Of a stretch of 64,000 bases of DNA, positions 1 to 12,900 are shown one piece after another. Location of the stretch: the NCBI RefSeq assembly GCF_018446385.1, contig NC_055996.1, positions 126,342,532 to 126,406,531 on the forward strand, written 5' to 3'. The translations under genes and the position numbers were made by a program. The DNA comes from Zingiber officinale. Its lineage: Eukaryota > Streptophyta > Magnoliopsida > Zingiberales > Zingiberaceae. The notes beneath the pieces are model-generated. The model was not told the origin of the DNA and did no database searches. It worked only from the letters and a program-made list of their open reading frames with translations. Position 1 is the first letter of the stretch, and each line of letters starts with the position of its first letter.

Positions 1-601
1 TCGTAATATGATTCATCACCTTCATAATCTCATCCCTTGCTGGCAATGTACTTTCTCCCCCCTTAGTTGCATGACCTTCCTATTCTCAACAAATGTCTTC
101 ACTAGTACCTTCACCAGTACCTTGGTCAACCCCTTCGGTGTGACACTTAGTTGTTGAGAGGGAAGATAGTCGAGAGTTGATAGCCCCTTGTGGAGATTCA
201 TAAATAACTAAAATTTAAATTTTACATGTATTTTTTATTTATTCTCCATGTTTTATTTTTTTTTCAACTATCTTATTTATTTAACATTGTTTGTTTGTAA
301 CTTTATGTATAGATTTATAAATTTTATACATGTAATTCATGAGCTTAATAGAATAATGAATAATCATTGGGAAGGGAATTCGATGACTTATACAAGCACT
401 CCAAATCAAACAAAATAGCTAGGTGGAATGAGTTCAAGATAAGTTATCCCAATCAATTTATATATGAAATTAAAGTGAATATAATAAATTACTTTTTTTA
501 TTGCAGTGGGTATTCACTTGGGGCAATATTTAAGAGTTAGAAATAAGAAGAATTTTTAAGGAAAAAAATATGACGATCACATTTGACGTGTACTAAATCA
601 T
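1..601. other. Left-edge non-coding DNA, probably inside a CACTA element
   Basis: AT-rich sequence with no convincing reading frame of its own. It sits directly before the Transposase_24-like exon, so it most likely holds introns and decayed exons of the same CACTA-type gene, whose 5' part lies left of the window. The first 180 bases are more GC-rich and may be coding remnant, but I could not recognise a domain. Confidence 0.35.
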
Positions 602-1544
602 GTGAAAACCAAGGGGAAAAAGTCAAACTGCATCACCGAGGACAATTGGGGCAAGATTGTAAATTTTTTGGAATATGAAAACAGCAAACGAAGGAGTCAA
701 CAGAATAAAACAAATCAAGTTTATAATTCTAGAGAATCATTTGCGACGTATGCGAGAAGCTTGATCAATATCGGTGAAAATAAATAAAGATTATTTTTTT
801 TTCAAATACTAATTTTTGAATCTAATGCAGACTATTTTATTATTTCTAATAGTATTTTTAGGCCAAGGAAATGAGACCTGAGCTATTATTCATAGACACT
901 TTCACGTACACATTTAAAAAAAAACAAGACGTGGAGGGGGAAGAGAGCTAAAGTAATTAAGCTTTGTAATTTAAGAACTTTCAATTATTTAGTGGATATT
1001 ATTAATGTTGATTTGAATATATTATATTGAATATACCATAACAATGTAGTAAGATGAATTTATTAGATTAGCCTATCTGAAATTAATTTATTTTCATTAC
1101 TTATTAGATCATTTGATTTCTAATGAATTACTTGACATAGATTCTTTTATTTTTTTCATAAATTTCAACTTATTCAATATTAATATGAATGTTTATAATT
1201 TAGATCCTATATAGTCTCATGATCCTATATATCACTATATGTGTTTCTATTATATTGTTAATGTAAATTTATTTTAATTTTTCTCATGAAAATACATAAT
1301 AGATATGATGAGCTAGCACAGAGAAGTTCGGTGCTAGTGATGATAATGACGGATTTGAGATATCTGTCATAATATGAATCTATAGCTTGAGGCAAAAGGA
1401 TCAAGCGATTTGCACCAACAACAGAATTTCATCATGCAACATCTTCAATTAGCTTCTGTTCCAAATCAGATTCCTCCCGGTGATGGTGATGATAGTGATG
1501 ATGATGACGATGATGGTGGTGGTGATGGTGATGGTTGTGCTTGA
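602..1544 (+). pseudogene. CACTA (En/Spm) accessory protein remnant, Transposase_24-like
   Basis: Three pieces read like the plant Ptta/En/Spm protein family. At 602-787 is a 61-residue frame with the family's KGKK...ITEDNW opening, then a lysine/asparagine-rich stretch and an SFATYAR-like end. At about 860-950 is a short stretch resembling the next family segment (MRPELLFIDTFTYT). At about 1415-1544 is a Gln-rich piece ending in an acidic Asp/Gly run coded by GAT/GGT triplet repeats and closed by TGA. The frames are separated by AT-rich gaps that could be introns. I see no intact exon chain, so this is called a remnant. The CACTA-type terminus at 2519 on the same side supports the assignment. 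Confidence 0.5.
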
Positions 1545-1879
1545 AACTATTGTGTATGAGCGTTATTTGATAGATTTAGTATTTTTGAACATTTGTATTT
1601 GATTAACTTTGTGTTGTTTCCCTTTAAATTTGTATTTTTGATTAGTGTTAACTTGTTTCAAACAGGGTCGCCAAGGAAGGTGGTGAAAAAAAAAATCATG
1701 TCGGAAGAGGTAAGCGTTTACATTAGTTTTGTGTTAGTTTATTACTCTCTGTATTTTTATCTTAACTATCTTATTTTTTGTTTGTTTATTTTCTGATAAG
1801 GAGAAGAAGAGGAAGAAGATTAAGACGAAGAGGAGGAAGTATATGAAATCATAGAAGAGAGTTTGTTACATTGTCTAGT

Positions 1880-2204
1880 TTGACTTGAACAATGTTATGG
1901 AATCTTTTATTGATGATTTCTTATATTAACTTTGTTTTGGAATTTGTTTGTGTATGATGTATTAGATTTTATATGGGATCCTTGGTTTGCCATGTATGAT
2001 GTATTGGATTTTGTAATGGGATCTTTGATTTATCATTTTGTTATGGGATGTTTGATTTTATTATGAGATCATTGTTGTGAATGAATATATCAGATATGAT
2101 GTATCACATTTATCGACTTTATATGTATAAATGATGTATTATATTTATGTATGAATGATGTATCAAATTTATAGATTTTCTGTGTGAAAAAATAGAAATT
2201 CATC
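1880..2204. repeat. Degenerate repeats around GATGTAT
   Basis: The stretch repeats variants of ATGATGTAT(T/C)-A-ATTT and ATGGGATC-TTTGATTT many times. It lies between the CACTA coding remnant and the element terminus, which is where such elements carry subterminal repeats. Confidence 0.45.
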
Positions 2205-2519
2205 TTAAAATTTATAACAAAATAAAACTTTGCAGCAAACTTCGTTGCAAATAAGCGACTAAAATCATTTTCATTACAAAAATTTTGTTGCAAAATTTAT
2301 CATTTTATAATGAAAATGGTTTTCATTGTTCATTTGCATTGAAGTTTGTGACAAATTTTTATTTTGTTGCAAATTTTACGATAAATTTTTATTTTTTCAT
2401 CGTAAGATTTTGCAACGATTTATTTGCAATGGGAAAAAAATTGTTGCAAAATTCATTGGAAAAAAATTTTGCGATGAATTTTTCTAGAAAATTCAGTGCA
2501 AATCAATGACTTTTGTAGT
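2205..2519 (+). mobile_element. 3' terminus of a CACTA element
   Basis: The block is full of short TTGCAA/TTGCAAC motifs in both orientations and ends in TTTTGTAGTG, the reverse complement of the CACTACAAAA terminus of CACTA transposons. Read with the Transposase_24-like remnant at 602-1544 it gives the right half of one element. The left terminus is outside the window. Confidence 0.55.
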
Positions 2520-2584
2520 GTTATGTCATTTCAATGAAAACTTAAATGATGTCATTAGGATGGAAGAGTTGAAATCATCTACTT

Positions 2585-2800
2585 GTTGGGCTCTCTTCAT
2601 AAATCTTCTTATGAACCTTGAGAGGCATTCTTCACTTTCCTTCTTCAGTGGCATATATAGATTGTCAGCATTATAGGCTATTCGCTAGCTATGCTTGAAG
2701 TATGCCTTGAAACTATGTGTTAGCTCATCGAAATTGGCTATAGACCCTGCAGGAAGTTGTGCTAACCATTTGTGCACCATCCTCGAAGTACGATAGGAAA
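2585..2800 (-). pseudogene. Ty3/gypsy gag fragment (Retrotrans_gag-like)
   Basis: On the minus strand about 70 codons read as a Retrotrans_gag-type segment: WLAQLP-GSI-NFDEL, then F-AYF, and further on KKESEECLSRFIRRF. One in-frame TAG follows the KHS triplet. No LTR, zinc knuckle or pol sequence was seen alongside, so this is an isolated scrap. Confidence 0.55.
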
Positions 2801-4143
2801 GACCCCATACATAATAATCCTAGCAAGTAATTATTAATCATTCGAGATGGATCAAATATATAATAAAACCATTCTCCTAACATTACTCGAATGGCTGACT
2901 AAAGTTTAGTGGATCGTTTTAGCGATTCTTGTTCATAGAATAGGATAAAGACATGGCAGAAGAAGCATTAATATGGGTGTCAAAAAAGATTGATGTTTGA
3001 GATTTGAGAAGGTAATGGATTCCAGCTACATCAGCATGGAGTCCTTTTCCATTTAAGAGTTAATCATATATATAACTCCTATAAACCTGCACCTATGAAA
3101 GAATAATTAGTGAATTATAACTAGTGAACTTCAAGCAAAATAATTAACTAATTTGGATATTAATATAAGGTTATATAAAGTTAAATGATCATGGGATAAA
3201 GTATAACTAGTTGTGATAATTAAATACATTTTTTTTCGAAATATACATCCCAAGTATTCCTTTCTATTGTATTATTTATGATGCCTTGTATGTTTATTTT
3301 CTATATAATTTGGATAAGATATTGAGATTTCTTTCTATGATTCTTTTACTTGTTAAATGTGCTAATATTAATCTCCTCTCAAACCATTTTTAAAGGTTTT
3401 GTGCATTATAGATGTCAAACATGAATGCGGAAGTTTAATTAAGAAATCATTTTGTTCCATACAAATTGATAGTAGAAGGCTATTTCTATAATTAAATTTG
3501 AGATTTCTTATTCCACTAAAAATTCACACCGAATGAAATCATAAGCACTCTCAATCTTAAATGCATCTTTGAGTCTAAGGCAAGACATGAGGCTGAAAAC
3601 AAATGGAACATAGTCAATAATTAACAATCACAAGCCCACACAGGCAATCGATTAAAGCCCATCCATGGTCACTACACTCCATGAGTGGGTGTTCTTCCCC
3701 TTCGTCATTTACATGTCATAATTGATCGACTTCACCTCTCCACCCTTGTGTCCTAAGCAAAGTCCACCGATGAATAGATTAGACTACAAATTACGCGAGA
3801 CTTCAGCACTTTCAGCTAACTCATGGGTTCTTCAACAGGACCAGCTAAAGGAAAAGAAGGATAAAGAGAAAGAGACAAAGGACAATAGATCTGTATTTTG
3901 TACGTTGAAGATTCTGCTGCTACCTTTGGACTTGGATTGCCTTCATACAAAGATTCCTACTTTGAAGATAAAGTCCAGGCGCTAGTGCACAAAGTCCCCT
4001 GCTTTCTTTCCACTGCTGGCCTATGTTTTTCCTGTCACCTGCCGGTGGCTCCTCCTTTTACCACTCTGTCCTTTGCATGGAGTGGATGAACTACGAACTG
4101 CCTCAATGAAGAAGACTGGCCTGTAGTAATATGAATTTTCGGT
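2801..4143. other. Intergenic DNA, nothing recognised
   Basis: AT-rich with short open frames only. The frames at 3722-3985 and 3898-4089 overlap, have no recognisable domain and no supported exon structure. I assign no gene here. Confidence 0.5.
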
Positions 4144-5560
4144 TTTTTATTTAACTCAGTAAATAAGTTTTTAAAATATTTTTAAAATATTTAAATGATG
4201 TATCATAGTTTTAAAATTACTAAATTGTGTACCCATTTTTTATTTTACCCTAGTTCTTAAATCAATTTGACTGGAAAAATAAATTAGTCGATTGATTTTT
4301 TTTCCAATCGAATTGATTTCATTCTTTTTGAAAAATTCATGAACCAATTTCGACCAAAATCAGATGATCGAGCTAGAGACCTCGGAATGATATGAAATCA
4401 GTTCCTATATATTCGTCTTGTTCTCATGATTGTAAAATACTATCAAACATCAATTTGACTAAATATATTAAGAGTAATGATTTTTTAAACATGAATTAGT
4501 TTTTTAGACATATTCTTGTTAAAAAATAATCGCTCTCACGGTCAAATTGATGTTTGATAGTATTTTAATAATTAAGAGAACTAGACAAATATATATGAAT
4601 TAGTTTTATATCATTCCGAAGTATCTAGGCTCGTCAGTCGATTTTGGTCGAAAATGACTGATGGATCTAGAAACCTTGAAATGACATAAAACTTATTCCT
4701 ATATGTTCATTTAATTCTTCTAATTGTAAAAATACTATCAAATATCAATTTGATGCAATATATTAAGAACAGTGATTTTTTTAAAACTATGGTCCAATGA
4801 ATCTACATAAAATCAATATATGTTCATTTGGCTAAAATCGGTTAATGGACCTAGAGAACTCGAAATGAAGTGAAACCAGATCATATGAGTTCTTCTAGTT
4901 CTTATGATTATATTCATGCTCTCAAATATCAATTTGACCCAATATATTAACAGCAGTGATTTTTTGAATACGAATTAATTTGTAGACATATTCATGTTTA
5001 AAAAATTACTGTTCTCAATATATTTGGACAAATTAATATTTAATAACATTTTTCCAATCAAAATTGGCTGATTAACTTAAAGACCTCGAAATTATATGAA
5101 ACCGGTTCTTATGTTTTCGTCTAGTTCTCCTGATTACAAAAAATACTATTAAACATCAATTTGATCGTCAAATATATTGAGAGTAATGATTTTTTAAACA
5201 CGAATTAGTTTTTTAACGTAATCGTCTTTAAAAAATTACTATTCTCAATATATTGAGTCAAATTGATATTTGATGGTATTTTTATAATCAGGAGAACTAG
5301 ATAAATATATAAGAATTGGTTTAATATCATTTCGAGGTCTTTATACATCAGCCAGTTTTGATCAAACTGACTGATCAATTTTTTCAAAACCATCTAAAGG
5401 AATCAATTCGATTGAAAAAAATTAGTCGATTGATTTTTATTCCAATCAAATTGATTTGAGGATAAAGTTAAAACAGGAAGGGGATATGTGATTTAATAAT
5501 TTGAAAATTATGGTGTACAATTTAGATATTTTAGAAATTTATCTCGAGTAAAAAGTATAT
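4144..5560. mobile_element. Long-TIR foldback element with internal repeats
   Basis: The first about 170 bases (from 4144) and the last about 150 (to 5560) are diverged inverted copies. Both contain an AAATAT-rich block, a GTGTAC segment, and AATCAATTTGA-TGGAA followed by a TCAATCGAATTGAT core. Between them several degenerate units of about 160-200 bases alternate in orientation. Each carries a T-rich run, AATATCAATTTGA, CTAG-TCT-GTGATTAT and GACCTCGAAATGATATGAAACC. There is no coding sequence. The structure fits a non-autonomous Mutator-like or foldback element; I did not identify a target duplication. Confidence 0.5.
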
Positions 5561-6993
5561 ATATATTCATTATATTAATGGTTCCTAGTATCTATCTTAT
5601 GTATATGGAGGGAGATATATATATATAATTAAAGAATTGCATTGGATAGTCAACTTCTTGAGAAATTAAAGTAGAAAATAAAGATGGTTAAAGTCAATGG
5701 AGAATTCAACTAGTAGCCTTATTGCATGAGTAGTAGCTTTCAAGATTACAAAAAGAAATCTCAAACGGTCGAGGCATAAGGTCAAAAAGCTAGCCAATAT
5801 GCCGTGCAAAATATTCTATTGCTTTTCAATTTCTTTATAGCTCTTATCGATTTATGCTTTGTTCTGTAGGAAAATTTATATGTATTTCTATTCTTAGTCC
5901 AATACAATGAATATTAATTTATCTAATTATTTTTGATATTTTTATATATAAAAAATTAAAAAATATAATTACTCTTAAATTCAACCTATTAAATTTAAAT
6001 TTAATATATTTTCTATCAAATTAAAGATGACTCTTATTTTACCTCAATTGGATGGAAAATATATATATTAGATTTTTTTAAATAGTGCTGATGAAAAATA
6101 TACTATATTTTTTAAAATAGTGCTGATTTTAGGAGTATATTATATTAAGTAGGAAAAAATATATTCAATTCTAGTTTAAAATTATATTTATTTTTAGATT
6201 TTTTTTATTAAAAATTTAAAGGATAATTAGATAATGATATTTACATGAAAAATTTAAAGTAAATAAAATTTTAAATAAAGGAGCGAGTGGAAATAAAATT
6301 TTCTGAATATGAAAATTATATGTAAATTTAAATTATGACTAAAGATTTTTCTCTAATTGACAATTGTTCTGCTACATCGGTTAAATTAAAAAATAACAGC
6401 GTGGCAAAGCCTCCACACTCTCCACCAGGACAAATCAATCCAATTTAGAAGAGAGGATCTTGCCATACGCAGGGAGAGCACTGCATGGTGTTGGCAGTGG
6501 CTTTCGCACGAGCAGATGGTAACAAATCAAGTCTAGTAATTGTGTTATTCAAGTTTATTATTGATAAAGTAATTAAGTCAAATAAAATCATATCTCAAAT
6601 GAACAACCTGTTGAAATAGTAGTTCAATTTTTCAATAATTTACTTTTACTAGCTTAAATTTTGTTCGAGTTTAGCTTAAATTTATTTTATTTAGTTATTA
6701 TTGAGCTGAGCTTATGTAATTGCTTAAAAATTTTATATATTTTAATTTGTTTGGTTGATATTATAAGTTTATTTTGGTTATTTATTTATAAATTTGATAA
6801 AAATCGGCACTCTTTATTCATTCCCTTTCCAAATTGCCACCTTTATTTAATCATTATTCATTTTACGTCGCCTTTATTTCAAATTTTGCATCTAGAAGAG
6901 GCGATAGACAGCATAAAAAGCCCGGCTCCCTGATCAGGCAAGACCGCCCCACTCGCTGTGAATTGAAACAGAGGCAAACGCACAGAGATTTCC
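5561..6993. other. Intergenic DNA and 5' flank of the CHUP1/IPGA1-like gene
   Basis: Strongly AT-rich up to about 6880, then abruptly GC-richer. The last 110 bases are the likely promoter-proximal and 5' leader region. No convincing TATA box or other gene was identified. The open frame at 6661-6933 is a low-complexity AT frame. Confidence 0.4.
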
Positions 6994-9900
6994 ATGGTCG
7001 CCGGCAAGGTGAAGGCCGCCATGGGGTTCCACCGAAGCCCCGCCACGCCCAAGGCCGAGGCTACTTGCAGGTCCTCCTCGACCTCTGCTTCCCGGAAGCC
7101 GTCTCCGGGGACCACGGGGCATCGTGCACCGCCGACTCCGCTTCCTTCTTTCAACCCCAAAACTGCTGCCGCATTTGCTCGATCCTTCGGCGTTTACTTC
7201 CCACGCACCAACGCCCAGGTGCAGCCCCGTCCGCCTGAGGTCGCCGAGCTGCTCCGCCTCGTGGAGGAACTACAGGAGAAGGAGTCGCTCCTCCGGACCC
7301 AGCTCTTGGAGCAGAAGCTCCTCCAAGAGACGGTCGCTATCGTACCCTTCCTCGAGAAGGAGATCGCCGACAAGACCGACGAGCTCTCTCAGACCCACGA
7401 CCGGATTGGGCGTCTAGAGGTGGAGAATTGTGCGCTGCGCGACGAGGTCGCGGGCTTGAGCTCTAAGTTGCGGAGCAGCGAAGAGGAGAGCAAGCGTAGG
7501 GAGAAGAAGATTGCGGAGTTAGAAGCCGAGTCGGACAAGCTGAGGAAGGCTGCTCTAGAGCAGAGCCATCGTGAGTCACGGGCTTTGGCGGAAGGAGTGG
7601 TCGAGGATTGCTCGTCGTCTCAGCAGTTCCAAGGGCTTATTGACGCCTCCGCGAGGTCGAATCTCCTCAGGAGCTTGCGAAAAGCCCCCAAATGCGTAGA
7701 CACTGTCGGCCCAAATCAAGACGCCCAAACCTCCAAGAGAGGAGATGCGAAGGCGGATGAAGCGGAAACCCAAGGGGCGCATCAGCAACCTCGCGGCCTT
7801 GACAAAGACGACGTCTTGAAGCCCCGAATTGCTCGAGTTCCAAAACCCCCTCCTATGCCGAACAACGTCTCCACCTCGTCTTCTTCGTCTTTCCTCTCAG
7901 AGACTCCATTTGGTGGGACGATGAGCAAATCCGTCAAATTAGCAGGACTTCCGCCGATTCCACCTGCGGCTCCACCCGCGGGCCCTTCTCCTAATGACGG
8001 AGGCCGGCTGCTTCCACCTCCCCCTCCGCCCCCGCCGCCGTCGAGGGGGTTCAGACCGGCGTCGACATGCGTGAAGCGAGTGCCGGAGGTGGTGGAATTC
8101 TACCATTCCTTGATGCGGCGAGATACCAAGAAGGAATCGAGCGGAGGGGGCCCTGAAGCAGCCACCATTTCCGTCGCTTCAAATACACGCAACATGATCG
8201 GCGAAATCGAAAACCGTTCCGCCCACCTCCTTGCTGTAAGTCCCTTCTCCGTTTCTCTTCGCCGCCGTTTCCTATCTCAAATTGACACAATTGCCGCTTC
8301 ACTGGCCATTGGCTCACGTTATAGGGCACAGTCTATGCTACTTCTTTTGATTAAGCTCTTTCTTGTTTGCTCTATTGATCAAAGATAAAGACGGACGTGG
8401 AGACGCAAGGCGAATTCATTAGGTTCTTAATCAGAGAAGTGGAACACGCGGTCTTCAACAATATCGAAGACGTCGTCGCCTTCGTCAAATGGCTCGATGA
8501 CGAGCTCGCCTTCCTCGTACTCTCTCTCTCTCTTTTTCCCCATAGCAAATTTCATTAAGCTGTGTATCAGTACGTCCCATTGATGATGTCGTGGACGACG
8601 CGGCCAGGTGGACGAGAGAGCAGTGTTGAAGCACTTCGAGTGGCCGGAGCAGAAAGCGGACGCGATGCGCGAAGCAGCCTTCGGTTACTGCGACCTCAAA
8701 AAGTTAGAGTCCGAGGCGTCGTCTTTTCGCGACGATAGTCGCCAGCCATACGCTTGCGCTCTAAAGAAGATGCAGGCGCTCCTGGAAAAGTATGACCCCT
8801 CTTCCTCTGCTCTCTTCTCTTCTTTGGTTAGGGACTCTACTAGCTCTCAGGGTCTGGCCAAGGTTTCTACTCAACAGGTTGGAGCAAGCAGTCTACGACC
8901 TATCACGTGTTCGAGAGAATGCGACAAAGAGATACAAGGGGTTTGGCATTCCTTGTGAATGGATGCAGGACTGCGGATACTTTAGTCAGGTACCACCCTA
9001 CGATCTCTGTTTTATCTATCTATTTATTTATTTATTTTACTTCGGGCCTTTCGTGTAATCTCATCAATGTTTTCTTGGGAAGTTCGTGGTGGGTGTGGGA
9101 AGGAAGAAAGGACAAAGGGAAGTTTTGGTCGTTGTGCCCATGGCCCTTTGGCCAATTTGCCAGGCATGCACATACCCTTGTTTCTTGTGTGATGGAAAGA
9201 AAGTCTTCTGGCAATATTCAATAATTTCATAGGCCCGGTGTTCAGCGCAGTTAGTATTTAAATATTTACTCAAATAAATTTTAAGGTTGATTTTCAACCA
9301 GTATAAAATATCTTATTATTAGGTGTGATCTCTTCCTTATAAAAAAAAAAAAAAATAGATCCGTTACCTTAGCGGCCCCCCTAGTGCCGGCCCCATGGAT
9401 ATGGAGGGAGGTTCATGCAGGTACACAGGCCATAAGCACATGGCGGGGTAAACCCCAGGTCGTCAGTTCCTGAGAATCAACCCCTGACCATTACGCCAGA
9501 GATACCATGCGCCCACCGTCTGTGCTACGCCCTGGGGGCAGTGATCTCTTCCTTATAAAGAATAGGACAAATTGTCCTTCATAATTTATCTGCTCATGTT
9601 TTACTGGGGCGATAATACTAAACCACTTCAGATGAACCATATCAGTGCTCCAGTAGGCTCGGAGTTTAGATGACCATTGACCCGGAAAAGAAAATGACAT
9701 CAGAGTTAAATTAGGGACCGGTAAGTATGCCTGTGAGTCCTTGGACGCTTTACAGCAATGCACTCGTACATATGTATAGATATCCTTGTCTCTTCTTGAG
9801 TCTTTTTGTCCCTATAAGTTGTCTTTTTTAGCTTTGAATGACTAGTGGTTAAGTGAAGAAATACTCATCTTTGTTTTTATTAAATCTTTTCTTAGCTTTG

Positions 9901-12900
9901 ATTGACTAGTAGTAATCAAGAAATAGCCATCCTTCCATGTCCCAGGCTCTAGCTACACCTTGTGAACACGTATAAAATAGAATTGAATTAGAATGATTTC
10001 TTTGGTAGGATTTTATTCTAATATTTAGATGAACAATTTGAAATAAAATAATTAATTCAGGGTTTGAGTCATGCTACTAAAATACATTTCATATCTGGGC
10101 AAAAAGTGTTGGATATATGTGAATGGAGAAGAGGTGGAAGAGGTATGGAGCTCCATTGTGAATGAGACTTTAGTCCCACATTGAGAGCTTTAAGGTAAAT
10201 TGGTTGGTTTATATTGATTTACATGCTTTGATGATTTAAACAAATGCAAGGGGAGAGACTCTCTCTTTCATGCGTGAGTGCGAGGGGGGTACAAATCCAA
10301 GGTCCAGATTGCACTGAACCAAGTTGACTCGTGTGCGAGTACGACTTGCGCGTGCCGAATGCCAGACCGGTCGGAGCAGAATTTACCCAAGTGAAACAAC
10401 CAACATTTTACCATGATCATTAAACGATCATTAACGCTAGACAAAAGGTTACGCACAAGAAAAATCTCCACCAATGTTTCCTATTTTTTTCTCTATCGTG
10501 CATCTCTTGCTCGGCGGAGTGCCCGTGATAGCAGTCGAGTACCTCTTAGTTCGCTGTGACAATCAGTGCTTTGTGGGAATCACGGTTCACTGTTGTATTA
10601 TGGAAACAGACGACCCAAGAAAGCCTCGAACCACAGTCGGAGGTGGGATGAATTTGTTTCAAGGAAATTACGTATTGCAGGCCTCGGTTCACACGTCTGA
10701 CCGCTCTCTCGTTAGCTCGGTCGGTCGGTCATTCGCTAGCTATCTTGGTCGGTCATTCGCTTGGCCACTCGCTCAGTCGGCCGCTCTCTCGCTAGCTCGC
10801 TTGGCCGGTCATTCGCTAGCTCGCTCTGCCAGTCATTCGCTAGCTCGCTCGGCCACTCGCTCGGTCGACCGCCCTCTCAGTAGTTCGCCCGGCTGGTCAC
10901 TCACCTGGCAGTTCGCTCGGCCGCTCTGTCAATTCGCCTAGCAGTCCATGTGCACCTGCCTCTTCACCCAGTCGGTCTCTTTGCTCGCCCGGTCGATTCG
11001 CTTAGACAAAGGCTCACTCACCCGATCGCTAATTCGCCCGACCAGCCTCTCGCCCGGTCAATCGCTCAATTCAGTCGCCCTATCTGACTCTTGCCAGACG
11101 CTCGCTAGGCTCACTTAGCCATTGTGGAGGCTGCATTCAGTAGTAGGCAGACACCAGCCCCTGCTGGTAGACTGAGATTATCAGCTCAGGTCATTTTGAC
11201 AGATAAGTTGAATTTAATTTTGTGTAATTTGAATTCGACAAAGTCCCAAAATCTCCGGCAACAGATTATTTTCTCCAACAATCTTGAAACAGATTCGCTT
11301 CTGTTGAGATGACCACCGAATAGAATGTTGAGGTGCAACAGACTCAACACATGAATGTCGCCTCCACTCAATTGGAACTGTGACAATCAATCACGGGGAA
11401 AAGTCAAAGAAGTTCAGTGGACTGAACTTCAAGAGGTGGCAGCAGAAGATGCTCTTCTACTTGATCATGTCAATATGGCTCGGTTCTTGATCGAGGACCC
11501 TCCCAAGCGTGCTAAGGATGTTGATGCGCAAACCATTAGTGCAGTGGAGGCATGGACTCATTTGAGTTCCTTTGTTGACACTACATCCTCAACTGCCTTG
11601 CCGACTCACTGTACACTGTGTATAGCATGAAGAGAACGGCAAAAGAGCTATGGGAGTCCTTGGACAAGAAGTACAAGACGGAGGATGCAGGGGCCAAGAA
11701 GTTCATCGTGGGTCGATTCCTGGACTACAAGATGTTTGACTCCAAAATGGCGATCAGCCAAGTCCAGGAGCTTCAAGTGATCTTGCACGAGATCCACTCA
11801 GAAGGGATGGTTCTGAGTGAAACCTTCTAGGTAACTACTATCATTAAGAAATTGCCTCCAAGCTGGAAGGACTTCAAGAACTACCTGAAGCATAAGCGGA
11901 AAGAGATGAATGTAGAGGAACTCATTGTTAGATTTTGCATTGAAGAAGACAACAAGAGTTCAGAGAGAAAGATGTTCTATTAGGCTACTATGAAAGCCAA
12001 CGTGGTCGAGCACGGTCAAAGCTCGAAATGAAAGAACACCAAGTCTTCCAAGATGGGACTCATAGGAGGTATCAATAAAAAGTTCTTTAGGAAGTGCTTC
12101 AACTGTGACCGAGTGAGTCACAAATCTTCGGAATGCAGAAAGCCGAAGAAGAAGCAGGAGGTCAATCTGAACGAGGGACCAGAAATGGGCAACCTCTGTG
12201 CTGTAGTCTTTGAGTTGAACCTGGTGGGTTCAAATCCGTGACAATAGTGGAGTGATATTGGAGCCACCAGACATGTGTGCTGCAACAAGGAGTTGCTCCA
12301 CAACTTCGAAGAAGTCAATAGAGACAAGCTATTCATGGGGAACTCAGCAACCTCGGACATCATGGGTCAAGGAAAAGTGGTGTTGAAGATGACCTCGGGC
12401 AAGGACCTCACTCTGAATAATGTGTTGTATGTTCCGGAGATTCAGAAGAATCTAGTGTCCGGATCACTGTTAAGCAAGCATGACTTTCGCCTTATTTTTG
12501 AGTCAGACAGAGTTGTACTGTCTAAGAATGGAATGTTTGTAGGAAGAGGCTATGTATCTGATGGGTTGTCTAAGCTCAATGTAATGGTGATTAGGCCTAA
12601 GATAAATAAAAATGAAAAGTTCTCTTCTTGTTTGTGGCATGGTAGACTAGGACATGTTAACTACGATGTGTTACGTAGATTAATAAATATACAAAGCATA
12701 CCTACATTCAACCTTGACCCAAAACACAAGTGTGAGATTTATGTTGAATCGAAAATGACAAGGTCATCCTTTCAACATGTTGAAAGAAGCAACGAACCAC
12801 TCGGGCTAATTCACACCGATGTGTGCGACCTCAAAGGTACTCCAACACGTGGTGGGAACAAATACTTCATCACTTTTGTAGATGATAACACAAAATATTG

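Noticed and set aside
3722-4089. Possible small gene
   Set aside because: Two overlapping frames without domain, splice structure or family similarity; too weak to call.
9344-9540. Functional tRNA gene
   Set aside because: A- and B-box-like motifs are present, but the acceptor stem and cloverleaf cannot be formed and a 19 bp target duplication shows it is a SINE.
10474-10941. 155-codon frame with SLARS repeats as a gene
   Set aside because: It is inside the copia LTR and driven by the CTCGCT repeats; the equivalent frame in the other LTR is different.
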